Positions 1 through 12,257 of a stretch of DNA of 64,000 nucleotides are shown piece after piece. The translations under genes were made by a program, and so were the position numbers. The number at the start of each line of letters is the position of its first letter. The stretch's first letter is position 1. The DNA comes from Amborella trichopoda (Eukaryota > Streptophyta > Magnoliopsida > Amborellales > Amborellaceae), in assembly GCF_000471905.2 (NCBI RefSeq), contig NW_006500031.1, positions 14,166 to 78,165 on the forward strand. Reading direction: 5' to 3'. Below the pieces are notes generated by a model. That model worked only from the letters and a program-made list of their open reading frames with translations, searched no databases and had not been told where the DNA came from.

Positions 1-130
1 TAGTAGTAGAGATGAGTGAGTAGAGTGAGTAGAGTGAGAGTGAGTGTGAGTGTGTGTGTGTGTGTGTAGTGTGTAGTGTAGTGTGTGTGTGTGTGTGTGT
101 GTGTTGTGTGNGTGGGGGGTGGGGGGCGGG
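1..130. repeat. TG-rich simple repeat with one ambiguous base
   Basis: Imperfect GTGA/TG repeats grade into a (TG)n run and then a G-rich stretch. The only N in the window is at 111. It lies in an intron of the RAB gene, or beyond its last visible donor site. Array length here may be an assembly artefact. Confidence 0.9.
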
Positions 131-196
131 GGGGTACAAGATCCCTGCTGATTGCTCTAAATTAGTGATTCGCATGTTATAGAAGTAGAGGGCTAC

Positions 197-3100
197 CTAT
201 TTCATAAAATATGTCATTCACATTAATAGCAGTCTTAGCAGAGGTTTCCATGAAGAAAAGCCCATTCTCCTCAGCATACGATTTGGCTTCCTGCAAAGTA
301 GACATAAAAAGTCACCATGACTGAATTCGCAGGTAAAGAGCACACCACTTGGTTCAGAAATTAAATCAATTGGAAAATAACAACACTATAATTTTACAGG
401 CATGCATAGATGATATTTATGCACCATATGAAATGAAAAATAATGCCCCACAAAATTAAACTAAGAGAATTATAATATAACCCAAAATTGACTACAACAA
501 ACATACATACAGTTATGGTCATCTCCACTTTCCCACTCCTCACATTTATCATTCTCAGATCCTTTAGGTGAAATCATATCTTATCAATCATCTTCTAGAT
601 AAGTTCCACGGGTTCCCTCTCTTGCCATTCACTTCATCTTGATTAACCACTGACCATTTCTTTAGGTACTTAATGATACATGATCTAAATCGAAAATTGC
701 AAGCAGTGGACCCCTAACCTTTTCTTTATAATGGAATATATAATCAAAAGTCAATCTTTCACACTTACTTAACCTTCTTTTTATAGTGGAATATATAATC
801 AAATGTCAATCTTTCACACTTACTAAACCTTTCACAAGTCTGCTTTTTGGTTATTTTTAATGTTAGTCCATATTTGCTTAAATGCACCCTAAGTTTCATA
901 ATTCATAAATACATTCACCATCCCCACCACTTGTCATGGAAAACATACTAAAGCCATCACTAATCGTCAAATATGAAAACTTTTCTTGCTTGCTAGTCCA
1001 GTCAGTGAAAGCCTCTGAAAAATGGACATCTTCTGCAAGCCAACACCCTGTAAATTAAAAAATGGAGCTATTCCAAGGGGTCTCCTACAATTCCAAAATT
1101 ATGATATCAAACTTCCCATGGAAAAGGAGCCCCTGACTAGGAACCTATACCTTAAAACATCTCTATCACACCCTCCTTCTAGACCTAGTAGCTCGTAACC
1201 ATTCACCCCCACCAATGGCTACGCTAGAAGCCAGTGATCGACCTATTATCTCCTCACTTATCTATAATCAAGGAGATCAGAAGAGATGAAGAAATAACAT
1301 TAAAGAAAAGAAACTAGAAAATAGGTCAAGTTTTCAACCTAACTCCAAGTATTTGGATCTATTTCTCAAAGAATACTAATGGTTCTAAATTCTAATATCT
1401 GTTTGATGTAAGTCTCTTTCATGTATCTTTCATTTATCTCATTCGTCTTGATAACTAGGTTTCATTTTACATTTATAACAATTTGATTATTTTCCCTTAC
1501 CTTATTCCTCTATAGCATCTAATCCTGCCTTAGTTGTATTAACCTCAGAATAAGGCTGGCAATACAAACCCAATAATACATGACTAATCCCACTCCCAAA
1601 ACCTTGTTCCCCAGCCACTTATTACACTATCCTCCTAAATACTGGCATTCTCCCACAACCTCTTCTATTCCTTCTACTGTTCCATGTATCTGCATCTATC
1701 CAAGGATTTCTTGTGCAAGGAGGGTAATATGAGAAAGGCCAGAAGGATGTAAAGATGGATGCCTCTTTTATGAGGAATAGTGTCATTCCAAAACCCCTAA
1801 TCTACCTCTTGCACACTTGAGGAAGGGATCTCCCACCATCTAAGTATATCTTCCATTATAGTTCTTAGTGGAAATCCCATCTTAGGCCTCCATATTATAA
1901 TAAACTTCTGGCTGCGATGAACTTCGAGGTGGTATCCAGTAGTTCTCAAATTCACAACCACAGTGTCAGTATATTTTATAAGTGTTTTTAACTGGCAAAA
2001 CATAACACCCTCCCCCTTTACCTCAAGTGATAGTAAAGCCACGAATCCATTTGATATTATTTGATGTTATTCAAATGAATGTTTAGATGCTATCGCCAAT
2101 AGCCACTAAAGGAAGTACATTATACCCTTTTACTTTCATTAATGGTTGTTCTCATCATGTGAGGGTTTATTTCCTTCACTTTAGACATATTTTTAAAAGC
2201 TTCAGGCATTTTACACTAGTAGAAAATCCATTCAACGAAGAGTAAAATTCTCTATCCAAACTCACCAGAAGATCACACTTCCATGTATTTCAAGATTTTC
2301 TAAACTGAAAAGGGTATTATCCACCAGCAGCCATGTTATTACACCACCCTCCTCCCCACCCCATCAACCCACCAAATGTTGAAAGCAACAATCATTATAT
2401 TAGGATTCTTTTTTGACAAGCAAAACAATTTGTAACTCATTGTCATAATTTTGGTACCATAAATAAACACCTTAATTTCTGAATTCCATGTTCAATATTT
2501 CTTTGGAGAGAAATTGCACTAATAGCTATTTATCTACAACAGAATGGCTATTTCTACTTTGGGAAACCTCTCTTATCCTTGCATCTTCAAAAAAATATGG
2601 ACTCTTGGAGGGAAAGATGGCGGTTGCTGTGTTTTGTTCCCTCTCATTAAATGGGTAGATCATTTGCTAGCTCTTCTAAACGGATTCTTCTTAGACATGG
2701 CGAACAGAAAAAGGTATTAACCGTCAGGGGAAATAAAGATACACTGTTTGGTGTTATGACCCTGTCTCTTCGAATTTCTCATCATGTTGAGTTCCTATAA
2801 GGCACTTTATGAGACTTCGCCCCTACAGTGAACTCCCCAGTCCCCATCACCAACCACTGCACCCATTTTTTTCATGCTATCTGGATTTCTCATCTATAAG
2901 GTCACACACTTCATCATTTGGTGTGGAATTCCAACCATATACATGTTTCATTTCACTTTTCCCATTGGATTATCACACAACACCAAAGTACATCCCATTA
3001 CAGACCTCCTCTCTCCTAGATAGAGTTTCTTATGAGAATCAACCTATCCTTACAGCGCATATATCTGCAGTTTCTTAATCTCTTTTGTGTCCTCAAGAAT

Positions 3101-6100
3101 CAACTTATACCACATACAGGGCCACCATAGGTACCAATTTTTACCTTAATTCATACAGATGCTTCTCAAGTAAATGGTTAAGGGCTGCAATGCATAAGGG
3201 ACTACAAAAAAAGGCTTCAGTGCATGAGGGACAGCAAGCACAGTAAAACAATGGTCCTTGGGATCTAGTTCCGCATCTATCAAAGGAAAACACAGTTTGG
3301 CTGCATATCTCCAAAAATAACAAATTAAAATCAGGAAAGAGAATTGAGAAGCCATAAGATAGGAAAAAAATAAAAATAAAACAATTTGGCCGCAAATGAG
3401 AAACTATAAGATAGAAAGCTTTTAAGACTTCATTCGTTATAATCAGCATATTCACAGCACTGGCCTAGATTATAATACATTTGTTTCAGCAGAAAAGATG
3501 ACTACTCTTTGTAATAAAAAATCATATCATAATATAGGCAATAGGCCATATTGACATTTATAACCTTATAGCAACCAAACAAATATTAAATATCCTCAAG
3601 TTTTAGACTTGTCTGCCTCCCAAATATAGTCTAAACAACAACCTCTGTAAGTCTAGTTTGAGAAACTTTCTATTGTTCAAGTAAAACAGGATATCACCAG
3701 AGTTCTATTAACTACTCTCAATTCAAGCACAAGACCCTCAAGGAGAGTTTACTATATGCTGATGACCTGCATGCAGTTGATAACAATATTCATGTAACCC
3801 CTCATCCAAAGAACCTTTAGGAAGTCAAGACACAATTTTGAATTAAAGCTCTCAGACTCGTGGCCTATCTCCAGGGATTGAAGATGCTAACTTGCCCCAT
3901 GGCTTTCATCTATGTCATGCAAAAACACCTCATTACCTCATTGACCATACTGTCACAAATAAGGAAGTTGCTGACACTCCCTCCAGGCTTAATGTTAACT
4001 ACCACAATGCGATGGAGATCCCCTTGATGGGTATTCCATAAACCAAAATAGATGCAACACCCTCCATAATCCCACTCTCATAGATAGAAAGTTGGGAGTC
4101 TTCTACCTTACCATCACATGCCAAGAATACATTTCTCATGCTGTCCAAATATTAAGCCAGTTTCTATTGGAAACTCACCATTTTCACTTAACTGTAGTTC
4201 CCCAAATCATATGCTTTTGAACGGGTCACTCTATATCAAAGATTCATTTCTGTTTCCTATCACACCCACAAATTTAGGGAATATGTAGATACAACTGGAT
4301 GCCCTGACACTTGATGTCCTACACAAGTTATTGCATGTTTCAGGCACATTCCTTAAGTTCCTGAAGTGTATAAAGCAAGTCATGGTCTCTCACTCTAGCA
4401 AGAAAGCCAATACCATGTTAAAGAATATGATATGCACTTCGACTACATGCAATTCTTTTGATCACCAGTTCTAAGTAACCTCATACTTTGATTCTCTTGC
4501 ATGGCAATAACACCAAAAACTAATGTGATCTACATAACATGCAACCCAATGCTGAGTGTATATTGAGATTGCCTGTCAGCTTGTCCCTCAAATCATGAAT
4601 AGCATGCACACGCATGGTCCACTCTTCCACTCCCACCTCTCAGCATCAGTGGGCAGACAATTTAGTAAGGTTGTGACTGTCTCGTATTAGTAGTTTCTCT
4701 TTCTCAACTCTCCTACTTGGGCTTTGTCTTTACTTTAATCATATAGTTTATTCCGGATGCCAAGTAAGAAGTAATCAGATATCATGACTATTGATTTCAA
4801 TATCCTTTCCAGATTCAGGAATAGTAACCGATTCAATAAATCCGTGATTCAATTGACAAAATAAAACTCTTGGGATTCCACAGCAACTATTTGAGGGAAA
4901 CAGGAAACTGTTAACAGGGGCATTCCTGTCATACACTGCTCATGTGCTATGGTACTATAAGCCAGTTGGAGACTAATCATTATTTGAATTTAATCATTTG
5001 TTCTTACCCCAAAAAAAATTACACATTGTCCCCTTGTCATTTTCTATGACGACATTCTGTTATAGGCAGTATACATGCAATACATACATGAGTCTTGCAT
5101 TCTAATTCAATAGCAAAATCTTCAGTCAAGGCTCGGATTCTCTATCTCTCACTTCTTCTATCAATCTCGGCTTAATGCAATAATAACAACAAATGGACAC
5201 CAGAAGTACTAAGTAATCCAAGTGGATACATAAAGGTAGCCCAGGGTAACAATGCAAAAATCTGGACTATAAAGCAATTCAAGAGGGCAACCAATAAAGG
5301 ACACACAATGGCAGGTTTTGAACAAAAAAATTACTTATGCTGATTACCAAACCCAACAACCTTCAGACCCTAGCAATATTTCATTAGTAAATTTGTAAAA
5401 AATAATCAAACTCCAAAGCCGGTTCCGCCAAGTTAACTGAAGTGTATCTCAGTACCCAATCATGAGTCCAATATTGCATCAAAAGCTACCTTGCAAGCAA
5501 AGGTGATTGTCCACAAAGTCAAATATAGCAGCATGCCATTCAAATTTTCAGAGTAGCCCAAAGCTTGAGATGAACTAAGTACATCCAGTGCTAGCTTGCA
5601 AACAAAGATGGATAACGCTTTAAAAATGGCAAACCACCACACTCCACATTGAAAGAGGATAATTCTTCACTAAGATACATATATCAAACAAATCACAGGT
5701 CAATCACTAGATACAACAGAATTTAATTCCCTGATCAATAGTCCACTTACCTCTGGTGTAACCTTTCTTTTCTCTTCTAGATCAGCTTTATTCCCAGCAA
5801 GTGCCATTACCATGCTTGGGTTACCTAAAGAAACGTTGCGAGACCCATAAAACACTAATCAAACATTCATAATTATGATACTTGTAAATACAACAGTGAA
5901 ACTCCTATACTGTACAATCTTCAATTACTGAACACTAAATCAAACAATTTTCAGTATTGAAGCACCCGATAGAATACCAAGCATATAACCCGAGATGTTC
6001 GGAGAGCAAAAGGAAGAATAAATTTTTTTTAGTTATCCATTTGACTTGCTCCAATCGTTCAATCTATCTGTGGTGCGACTAAATTCCCAACAAGAGCATG

Positions 6101-7478
6101 TGAATTTCAAAATAACTATGAGAATGAAGTATAGGCACTTCGTAAGAAACACTGGCAAAATTATATTTCAAAATAACAATGAGAATGAAGTATAGGCACT
6201 TCGTAAGAAACACTGGCAAAATTATTGCAGGAAGAGAGAGAGGGCAGACTATGATTGAGAATTTTGTAAATGACCCACCTTGTCTTTGAAGTTCTTGCAC
6301 CCATTTCTTTGCTCGTGCAAAGGAATCCTGTATGAGAAACGAAGTTATCCAAATAATTACATGATGAACCAGAACCAAACTAGCCATGAAAACCAAACAT
6401 CTTTTTTATAATAAAAGTTGCTCAAACATACAAAATGACATCCAAAATTTCTCAAACACAATAACCAAAAACAAAATCATAATCTCTGTAATCTTGAAAA
6501 CAAAGAATAAGAACCCGTCTCCACTTTCATAAAAGTTCATAAACAAAATTCCCATTCAGGTGGTACCTACCCCAATTCATAGACAGCATAACAGGAAACA
6601 ATCCAAAACTAAAAAGCACTATTTTTCAATTTTCAAAAGGCAAAAACACAATTGCTTAAACGTCGTGATGGATACATATAGTACACCAGTATGAATTCTA
6701 CAGAAGTAATCAGTGATTGAAATTGGCAACAAGAAAAGAAAACTAAACAAAAAGAAGTCAATAGGGTTTGCTTGAATAAGAGAAAATATATTCAATATTG
6801 ATCACTTACCATGTTAGTGATATCATAGACAATTATGGCAGCAGCAGCTCCTCTATAATACATGGGTGCCAAACTATGATACCTTTCCTGACCAGCTGTG
6901 TCCCATATCTCAAATTTTACAGTAGTTTCATTAACAGCCAAAGTTTGAGAGAAGAACGCTGCCCCAATTGTCGATTCCTAACAAAACCAAAGACTCATTC
7001 ATTCATGGCCCAATTCCAATCCAAAAATTAAAACACAAAAAGCGTAAGAAAATGAAAACCAACAAAACCCAAAAAGGAAAGAAGAAAACCAAAAAAATCA
7101 CAGTAAAATAAAAACCTACAAAAAATAAAAATGAAGAATAATCTAATAAAATGAAACCCCACATCAAATAAACAAAAAAGAGGAGCAAATGAAGCCCTAA
7201 AGTAAATTGTTGAGCTGGAAGACCTGGAATTCCATGAATTGTCCTTTGACGAACCGTAAGACCAGGCTTGATTTGCCTGCACCCATATCCCCGAGAAGAA
7301 CCTGGATTATAGAGAGAGAGAATAATATTTTTTTGATAATATAAGAGAGGCAAGAGGAAATAAAAGTATCAATAATAAAAATGAACTGAAAACAAGAAAG
7401 TATGAGAAAAAAAAAATTAGCATGAGGGTTTTGACATACGAGCTTAGCGTTCAGATTATTGTTGCCCACAGAAGCCAT
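197..7478 (-). CDS. RABF2: Rab5-type small GTPase, RABF2 class (partial; 3' end outside window)
   Basis: Six exons are visible: 7440-7478, 7224-7301, 6810-6977, 6279-6327, 5751-5824 and 197-290. All have GT-AG borders and consistent phase, giving 167 codons plus one base. The protein starts [13 protein letters not shown], without the N-terminal myristoylation signal of RABF1/ARA6. All GTPase motifs are present: P-loop GDMGAGKS (residues 17-24), switch [16 protein letters not shown] with catalytic Gln69, NKAD (123-126) and ETSAK (151-155). These, with [20 protein letters not shown], are diagnostic of Rab5. By family knowledge, RABF2 proteins (ARA7/RHA1) act on late endosomes/prevacuolar compartments in vacuolar sorting and endocytosis. 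They end in a prenylated Cys motif; that exon, about 30 codons, must lie left of base 1. The intron at 291-5750 is 5.46 kb and holds a copia relic. No stop or frameshift is seen, so the gene looks intact as far as it goes. Confidence 0.95.
291..5750 (-). other. 5.46-kb intron of the RABF2 gene
   Basis: AT-rich intron between the NKAD-encoding exon and the ETSAK-encoding exon. Apart from the copia relic at about 2600-4700, I recognise nothing in it. Short ORFs at 1797-2042, 3141-3455 and 5460-5642 resemble no protein family I know and look like chance. Confidence 0.8.
2600..4700 (+). mobile_element. Degenerate Ty1/copia retrotransposon (integrase C-terminus, RT, RNase H)
   Basis: Broken plus-strand reading frames follow the copia pol order. 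Around 2620-2800 is an integrase tail reading FVLFPSH, then HGEQKKV, then CYDPVS and RISHHVEFL. At about 3748 is the RT box LLYADD. At 3915-4020 the text [19 protein letters not shown] matches the copia DTP-LNV-GEPL block. At 4065-4200 [15 protein letters not shown] and HAVQILSQF match the RT end. From 4380 [13 protein letters not shown] matches the RNase H start. Stops and frameshifts are frequent and no LTRs were found, so this is an old, dead insertion. It lies antisense to the host RAB gene. Confidence 0.8.
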
Positions 7479-7686
7479 GAAGATTGCAGATCAATTTCTC
7501 GTTGCAGATAGAGAGAGAAGCGAATTCGATCCAAGAAATTGTAGAGAGAGATGGTTAGGTATGCGAATTATCGAGGAAACTGGAGTTGACGATCGCATGA
7601 ACAGCGACAAGCTTAGAGGAGACTCTTAGATGGGGAATATGGACCAAAACTTGTAGAAAGAAAGACTCAATTAATAATTAGTAAAG
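7479..7686 (-). promoter_or_regulatory. RABF2 5' leader and proximal promoter
   Basis: Upstream of the ATG the sense strand is CT-rich, as in many plant 5' leaders. No convincing TATA box was found. Only about 210 bp separate the start codon from the first MITE sequence and about 300 bp from the Mutator-like element, so the native promoter is short or includes transposon DNA. Confidence 0.45.
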
Positions 7687-7778
7687 GGTGCGGTTTCTAT
7701 GAGGTTGCAACCTTAAACAATTCAATTAAGGCTCACCTCCAAATTTTATCATACTGTCCAATTATGGTATAAAAAATT

Positions 7779-8090
7779 GGAAAATTATCACAAACATACG
7801 ATAACTTTAGCTTAATTGAAAAAAAAAACTCAACTTTTATAAACCCCGTCTACATCTTTTTTTTTCATTTTCGGCTTTTTTTTTATCAAAATAATCTTCA
7901 CAATAGTCATTTCACTGTAATACATATAGCATTTTATATGATAATTCAAATACCATAATAATTGAAGTAATTTAATTAATGTAAAACTTAACTTATTTTT
8001 ACGGCTTTTTTTTTACCATAAGAAGTTGGAGGTTTATTACGGCACTCGAAATGTCATAATACTATCGCACTCTATATACCATACCCTGAA
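7779..8090. repeat. Left terminal inverted repeat of the PMD element
   Basis: Pairs with 11585-11950 in reverse orientation. It lacks the tandem expansion seen in the right arm. Homopolymer runs of T have diverged between the arms. Confidence 0.7.
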
Positions 8091-8967
8091 GCCATTTTTG
8101 CATTCTATCGTGGTAGAGCTCTCAACCTTTACGGTTCTCAACCTCAAGATTTGTGGCGCTCAATTTCTCACGGGTCTCTCTCCCTCATTTCCATCACCTC
8201 ATCATATCTTTAAGGTAAGAAATGTTTCTCCAAATTTATAAATGAAGTTGTATCATTATTTATTTTTCCCACATTTCGAGCCTACCGTGTGATGATCGAT
8301 TGTATTGTTTCCACATTGTAATCATCTTTTCTTTGAAGTTGTTCAGCATTGTGTTGTTTTTTTTTTTTTGCACTTTATTCTAATTATCTTGTGTTCATCT
8401 TTCATGTATGCAATGGTTGGGGATTTATATCTTCATCGTTTGAGACAACCAAATTCAGGATATATACTTACACCTAAGTCTTAAGCTCTATTGTGCGTTT
8501 TGTGTAGTAATGACTATGATTAAACATACTTGATTCACTTGTACCAAAAGAGTATAGTAAGATGTTCACAAAAAAATGTGATTAAACCTACTTAATTCAC
8601 TCATGCAAGCTTTATTCACTAGAGCAATTAACTCATCCAATTCATAAATTGAATGAAATGAGTGATATGACGATTTAAATGAGTCCCAATTTGAATGTGA
8701 ATCACGATATAGTAAACTTCAATGAGTTCTGCATTTTTAAATCATGTTGATTAAAAGATGTTGCATATTAATGTAGTTCTTCTAAATTGGACCCAAAGAA
8801 AATTTGAATGTTAAACAATATTTTGGCTAAAAATTGATCAGGTGGGCAAGCATGCAAAATTGTTGTCTATTAGACTAATAGTTTTTTTATTATCTTGTCA
8901 TTTTACTTTGAATGTCTTTGATCAGATGTCTGATAGGTTGTTTATGATGGCTTTTTGAATAGGGATC
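8091..8967. other. 5' non-coding part of the PMD element
   Basis: AT-rich sequence between the left TIR and the PMD reading frame. A pyrimidine-rich stretch near 8160-8215 is followed by a possible splice donor (AAGGTAAGAA), which could be a leader and first intron of the PMD gene. Nothing else is recognised. Confidence 0.3.
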
Positions 8968-10629
8968 ATGGCAGAAGATGCACCCTGCCCTAGATGTCTT
9001 GAGATTCCTATTGCTTAATAGACAGAAAGAACAAATATCACAGAAGATCTAGGAAGGAGATGTATGTACAATTGTTTGAAATTATATACTTTGTCTATCA
9101 TGTTGGTTAATCAATTTATTTATTTTAGTATCTAAAATCACAAATTTCATTTCAGGACTGGAAAAATCCCCTCAGGGTTGATGAGAAGCTCAATGCAGCT
9201 TCTTTATGGCCTTTAACAAACAATGATCAAATCGATTTGGTCCGGAGATCAGGATTGCATCCTCTGACCATAGTACCGATGACTCACCACGACCATAGCA
9301 TATTGTCTATTATTATTGAGAGGTGGCACATAGAGACGAACACCGGGCACTTCAATATAGACCTCTGAGAGATGATGCCTACTCTTGAAGATGCATGAAA
9401 AATTCTCTGGTTAAATGGCGTAGCTACAACTTTGAAGAAAGTGGAGAACTACGAGAATTATATAGTCTGCATGATATGACAGCTGCCACCTGATTGTAAC
9501 TATTCTATTATCCGGCCGACATGGTTGATGAACACTTTTAAGTAGCTACCACATAATTATAACTGTATCACCCATTTACGATACACCTTTGCCGACCTCC
9601 TATATCCAATCGGTTGTACAATCTTTTTCTACAAAATGGTACGGTGCCTACAATATATTTACATCTTTTTGAGGATATGGAAGTAATTGGTTAGTATGCA
9701 TGGGGTGCAGTTGCCCTAGTTTTTTTGTTTCGAGGCTTGTCAAAAGTTGTTCGTCTTGGCCATCAACACCTAAGTGGATCAATCACTGTTTTGCTGGTAA
9801 TGTTAGTATATTAATGTTTTGATAGTTTTTTTAAAGTTTGATAGATATTGTTTTATTGTAATTCTTATTTGTTTATACATGTATTTCAGTGATGTGCATA
9901 CGAACATTTCAAATTATTGCGCCCAATTCCCAAAGAAATAAGGACAGGGCAACCTAGATCACTCAAGTGGGCCCCTCCTAGAGAATGTGATAACTCCCAC
10001 AACTTTGGTCTTGTGGGGCAACAGGAGATTGATAACACGCAGATAAATGATGTTAGTATAGAATAATTATCATTGATTTTGTTTATTTATATTTTAATTA
10101 ATTTTTTGTGCAGCTTATTTAACTTAAAATATGTAATTTTTTTTTGTCATTGGTCTTATGGACCCCATACGATGATTATCCTGACATATGAAATGAAACT
10201 AAAAAGGATAGAGATTATGGGCTTATTGTCTGTCAGATTGCTTTGTATCGCACATACCTCATATGTTGACACATTTGTGAGAGATACATGCCAGATCGTG
10301 TGCTCCGGCAGTTTGGACTTCACCAAGTGATACTGACTGATCCCTTACAGGACTTCACCAAGGGTTACCGATTATCCGTTGCAGTGGGAGAGGAGGGAGA
10401 AAATGGGGAAGAGGATTGACAACTGGGCATATGAGCTTCGAAGTGAAATTAATATGTAGATGAATAGGTTAGATTATATGTGTCAGGAAAATGAGATATG
10501 TTCAATAGAAAGCCGACACAATAATACATTAAGTGGTATAAGCTAAAGACTAGACCCCTAATCTATAATTCATTTAGGAAACATCCCTCTAAATACGCAC
10601 ATCGAGATTATAATGACGAAGATAGAGTG
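8968..10629 (+). pseudogene. Plant mobile domain (PMD, aminotransferase-like) protein, broken
   Basis: Translated in shifting frames, the region follows the PMD family. IIIERWHIETNTGHFN begins near 9313, followed by MPTLEDA (the family's ITLEDVA block). YAWGAVAL and LFRGLSKVVRLG lie at about 9690-9760, HLSGSITVLL near 9767-9800, and ERYMPDRVLRQFGLHQV near 10279-10330. A WYKLKTRPLI block lies near 10536. In-frame stops (for example after IDL and after LEDA) and frameshifts make it a pseudogene. PMD proteins include MAIN/MAIL1 in plants, and the domain is also carried by MULE and gypsy transposons. The likely start is ATG at 8968 (MAEDAPCPRCLEIP), but a stop follows soon after. Confidence 0.7.
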
Positions 10630-10639
10630 GTAATAATAT

Positions 10640-10978
10640 TTGAGAACCGTTGTTGTTTTATTCATGACATTTAATTTTAGAAGTCTCAATAATCTATTTT
10701 CATATGACTTGATACAGCCTAGGGACATCAGCCATGCAACTCAACATATACATGAAGGTTACAATTCAAAAAATTGGGACCTAGTTGGGGATGCATTAGA
10801 ATTGTTGCAAGTTTATGACCTAAAAACTGCAGTGGATGAGGATGCATCTGAGGAATTGGAGTTGGATGATGAGATGGAAGATAACATACTACCAGTATGG
10901 CTCCCTTCTCAACCAGATGATGGGCCCAATAATACACAACTCATCCCTACATCAGTTCAACCAGAGGAGCCTAGATGA
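10640..10978 (+). pseudogene. Possible second exon of the PMD gene (acidic tail)
   Basis: A 112-codon frame ends in an acidic, proline-containing tail (EDASEELELDDEMEDN). A plausible intron runs from a GTAATA donor at 10630 to a TACAG acceptor ending at 10717. The real coding part would then begin at 10718 with PRDISHATQHIHEGYN. I recognise no domain here. Its position directly downstream of the PMD block suggests a C-terminal exon of the same transposon gene. Confidence 0.35.
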
Positions 10979-11584
10979 CAATTATGTCATCGCGTGACAA
11001 GACAGGAGAAGAGCAGCTTAAATACAGAATTGCAGTTGCCACAGTAGGGTCAGAAATTGTCAATACGACGAAAGCGTTTATGATGATATTTTATGTTTTT
11101 TTGTTGTAAAGAGGCCACTAGTGCATATTGTTGCGTACAAGCTCAATCACTGCATAGAAATTTCATATGTAAACAAATATAAAATACTGCTGAGAAGTTT
11201 CAAAATATTTACATATAATGAGGAGGTTGTATTATAGAGGGACATTAGATTGCAATACTTATGCTACAATATAAATACAAATCTAAAACTTATTTATGCA
11301 ATATTTTAATTAAAAAAATTACAATGGCCAACCCAACTGCATCAAGTAACTATAAAAAAACAATATAATATTTTGATGACATAACTATAAAATAGTGTTG
11401 GTGTGTATATTTGATGCTCATGGATTAGGAAATAGCTCTCAGAGACATCATTTAGAGATTAATAAATAGATGAGAGGATAGAAAATGGATGAGAGAGAGA
11501 GAGATGAGGCCAAGGAAAATGAGAAAATGTTTAAAGAAATCGTGAAAATAAGGTTTGATAAAGAAATTGTCAAAAAAAGGGCGA

Positions 11585-11950
11585 AAAATAATTACAGTTA
11601 TTTTTATACCGTATAATCTATGGAAAGTATTACAATAGTTCGAGTGTCGTATAAATGCACACTACGGTTGTTAAAATACTGTATAAAATGCGCTAAACAT
11701 TACGGTAGTAAAATTACCATATAAAATGCGCTAAACATTACAGTATTTAAATTACCGTATAAAATGTGCTAAATATTACGGTACTTAAAGTACCGCAATG
11801 TTCTTCACGGTAAAAAGACTACCGTGATGGTTATTTTGGTAAAAACAAAAAGCCAAAAATGAGGAAAATGGTGTAGATGAGGTTTATGAAAGTTGGGGTT
11901 TTTTCCTTTGTAGTTAGGCTAAAATTAAGGTATATTGTTGATAATTTCTC
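11585..11950. repeat. Right TIR of the PMD element, with internal tandem repeats
   Basis: Inverted copy of 7779-8090. Between about 11680 and 11790 it contains three tandem units of roughly 40 bp with the core GCGCTAAACATTACGGTA followed by ATTACCGTATAAAAT. The units contain TACGGTA/TACCGTA inverted motifs. Confidence 0.7.
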
Positions 11951-12257
11951 AAAAAGTTTTTTAGGATTATCTGAAATTTTATTTTTATATCTAATTATAA
12001 AAATTTTATAACTCCAAAAATGGTTAAAATCAAGTAGATCTATAAATATATAAAAATCTTAAAAATGGACGGTCTAGATAATGTGTTCTAAGATGAAGTA
12101 TTTCTGATACTCAAAATATTCTTGCCTTTCATATTCATGCATCTCGATGTCGTGATGATCAATGAAAGAGTTTTTCAACATTAAAACACCTTTTCCGATG
12201 GATTTTTGAGGTGCATCTATAATTCTACATTTTAAGGTTGCAACCTTATATAAACTT

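Larger units (their letters stand above)
7779..11950 (+). mobile_element. Long-TIR Mutator-like element carrying a plant-mobile-domain gene
   Basis: A 4172-bp element with terminal inverted repeats of about 310-365 bp. The ends read GGAAAATTATC (left) and GAGAAATTATC (right, reverse complement), typical of MULE termini (G-rich start, then AAATT). Arm similarity continues for over 250 bp, for example TTTAGC, CAACTTT-ATAAACC, TCTACA and CGGCACTCGAA/CGACACTCGAA. It is flanked by AAAAAATT (7771-7778) and AAAAAGTT (11951-11958), a near-perfect 8-bp target duplication; MULEs make 8-11 bp. The interior carries a broken PMD gene. I see no MURA-type transposase, so it would depend on another element. 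Confidence 0.75.
7687..12257. mobile_element. MITE family Y, split by a nested Mutator-like element
   Basis: The left part (7687-7778) and right part (11951-12257) together form one Y-family MITE. It has the same order of blocks as the uninterrupted copies at 22860-23222 and 44285-44645. Shared blocks include AAATTTTATC, AGGATTATCT, AAGTAGATCTATAAA and TTTTTGAGGTGCA. The related copies show the empty site, which defines the 7779-11950 insertion. Confidence 0.75.
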
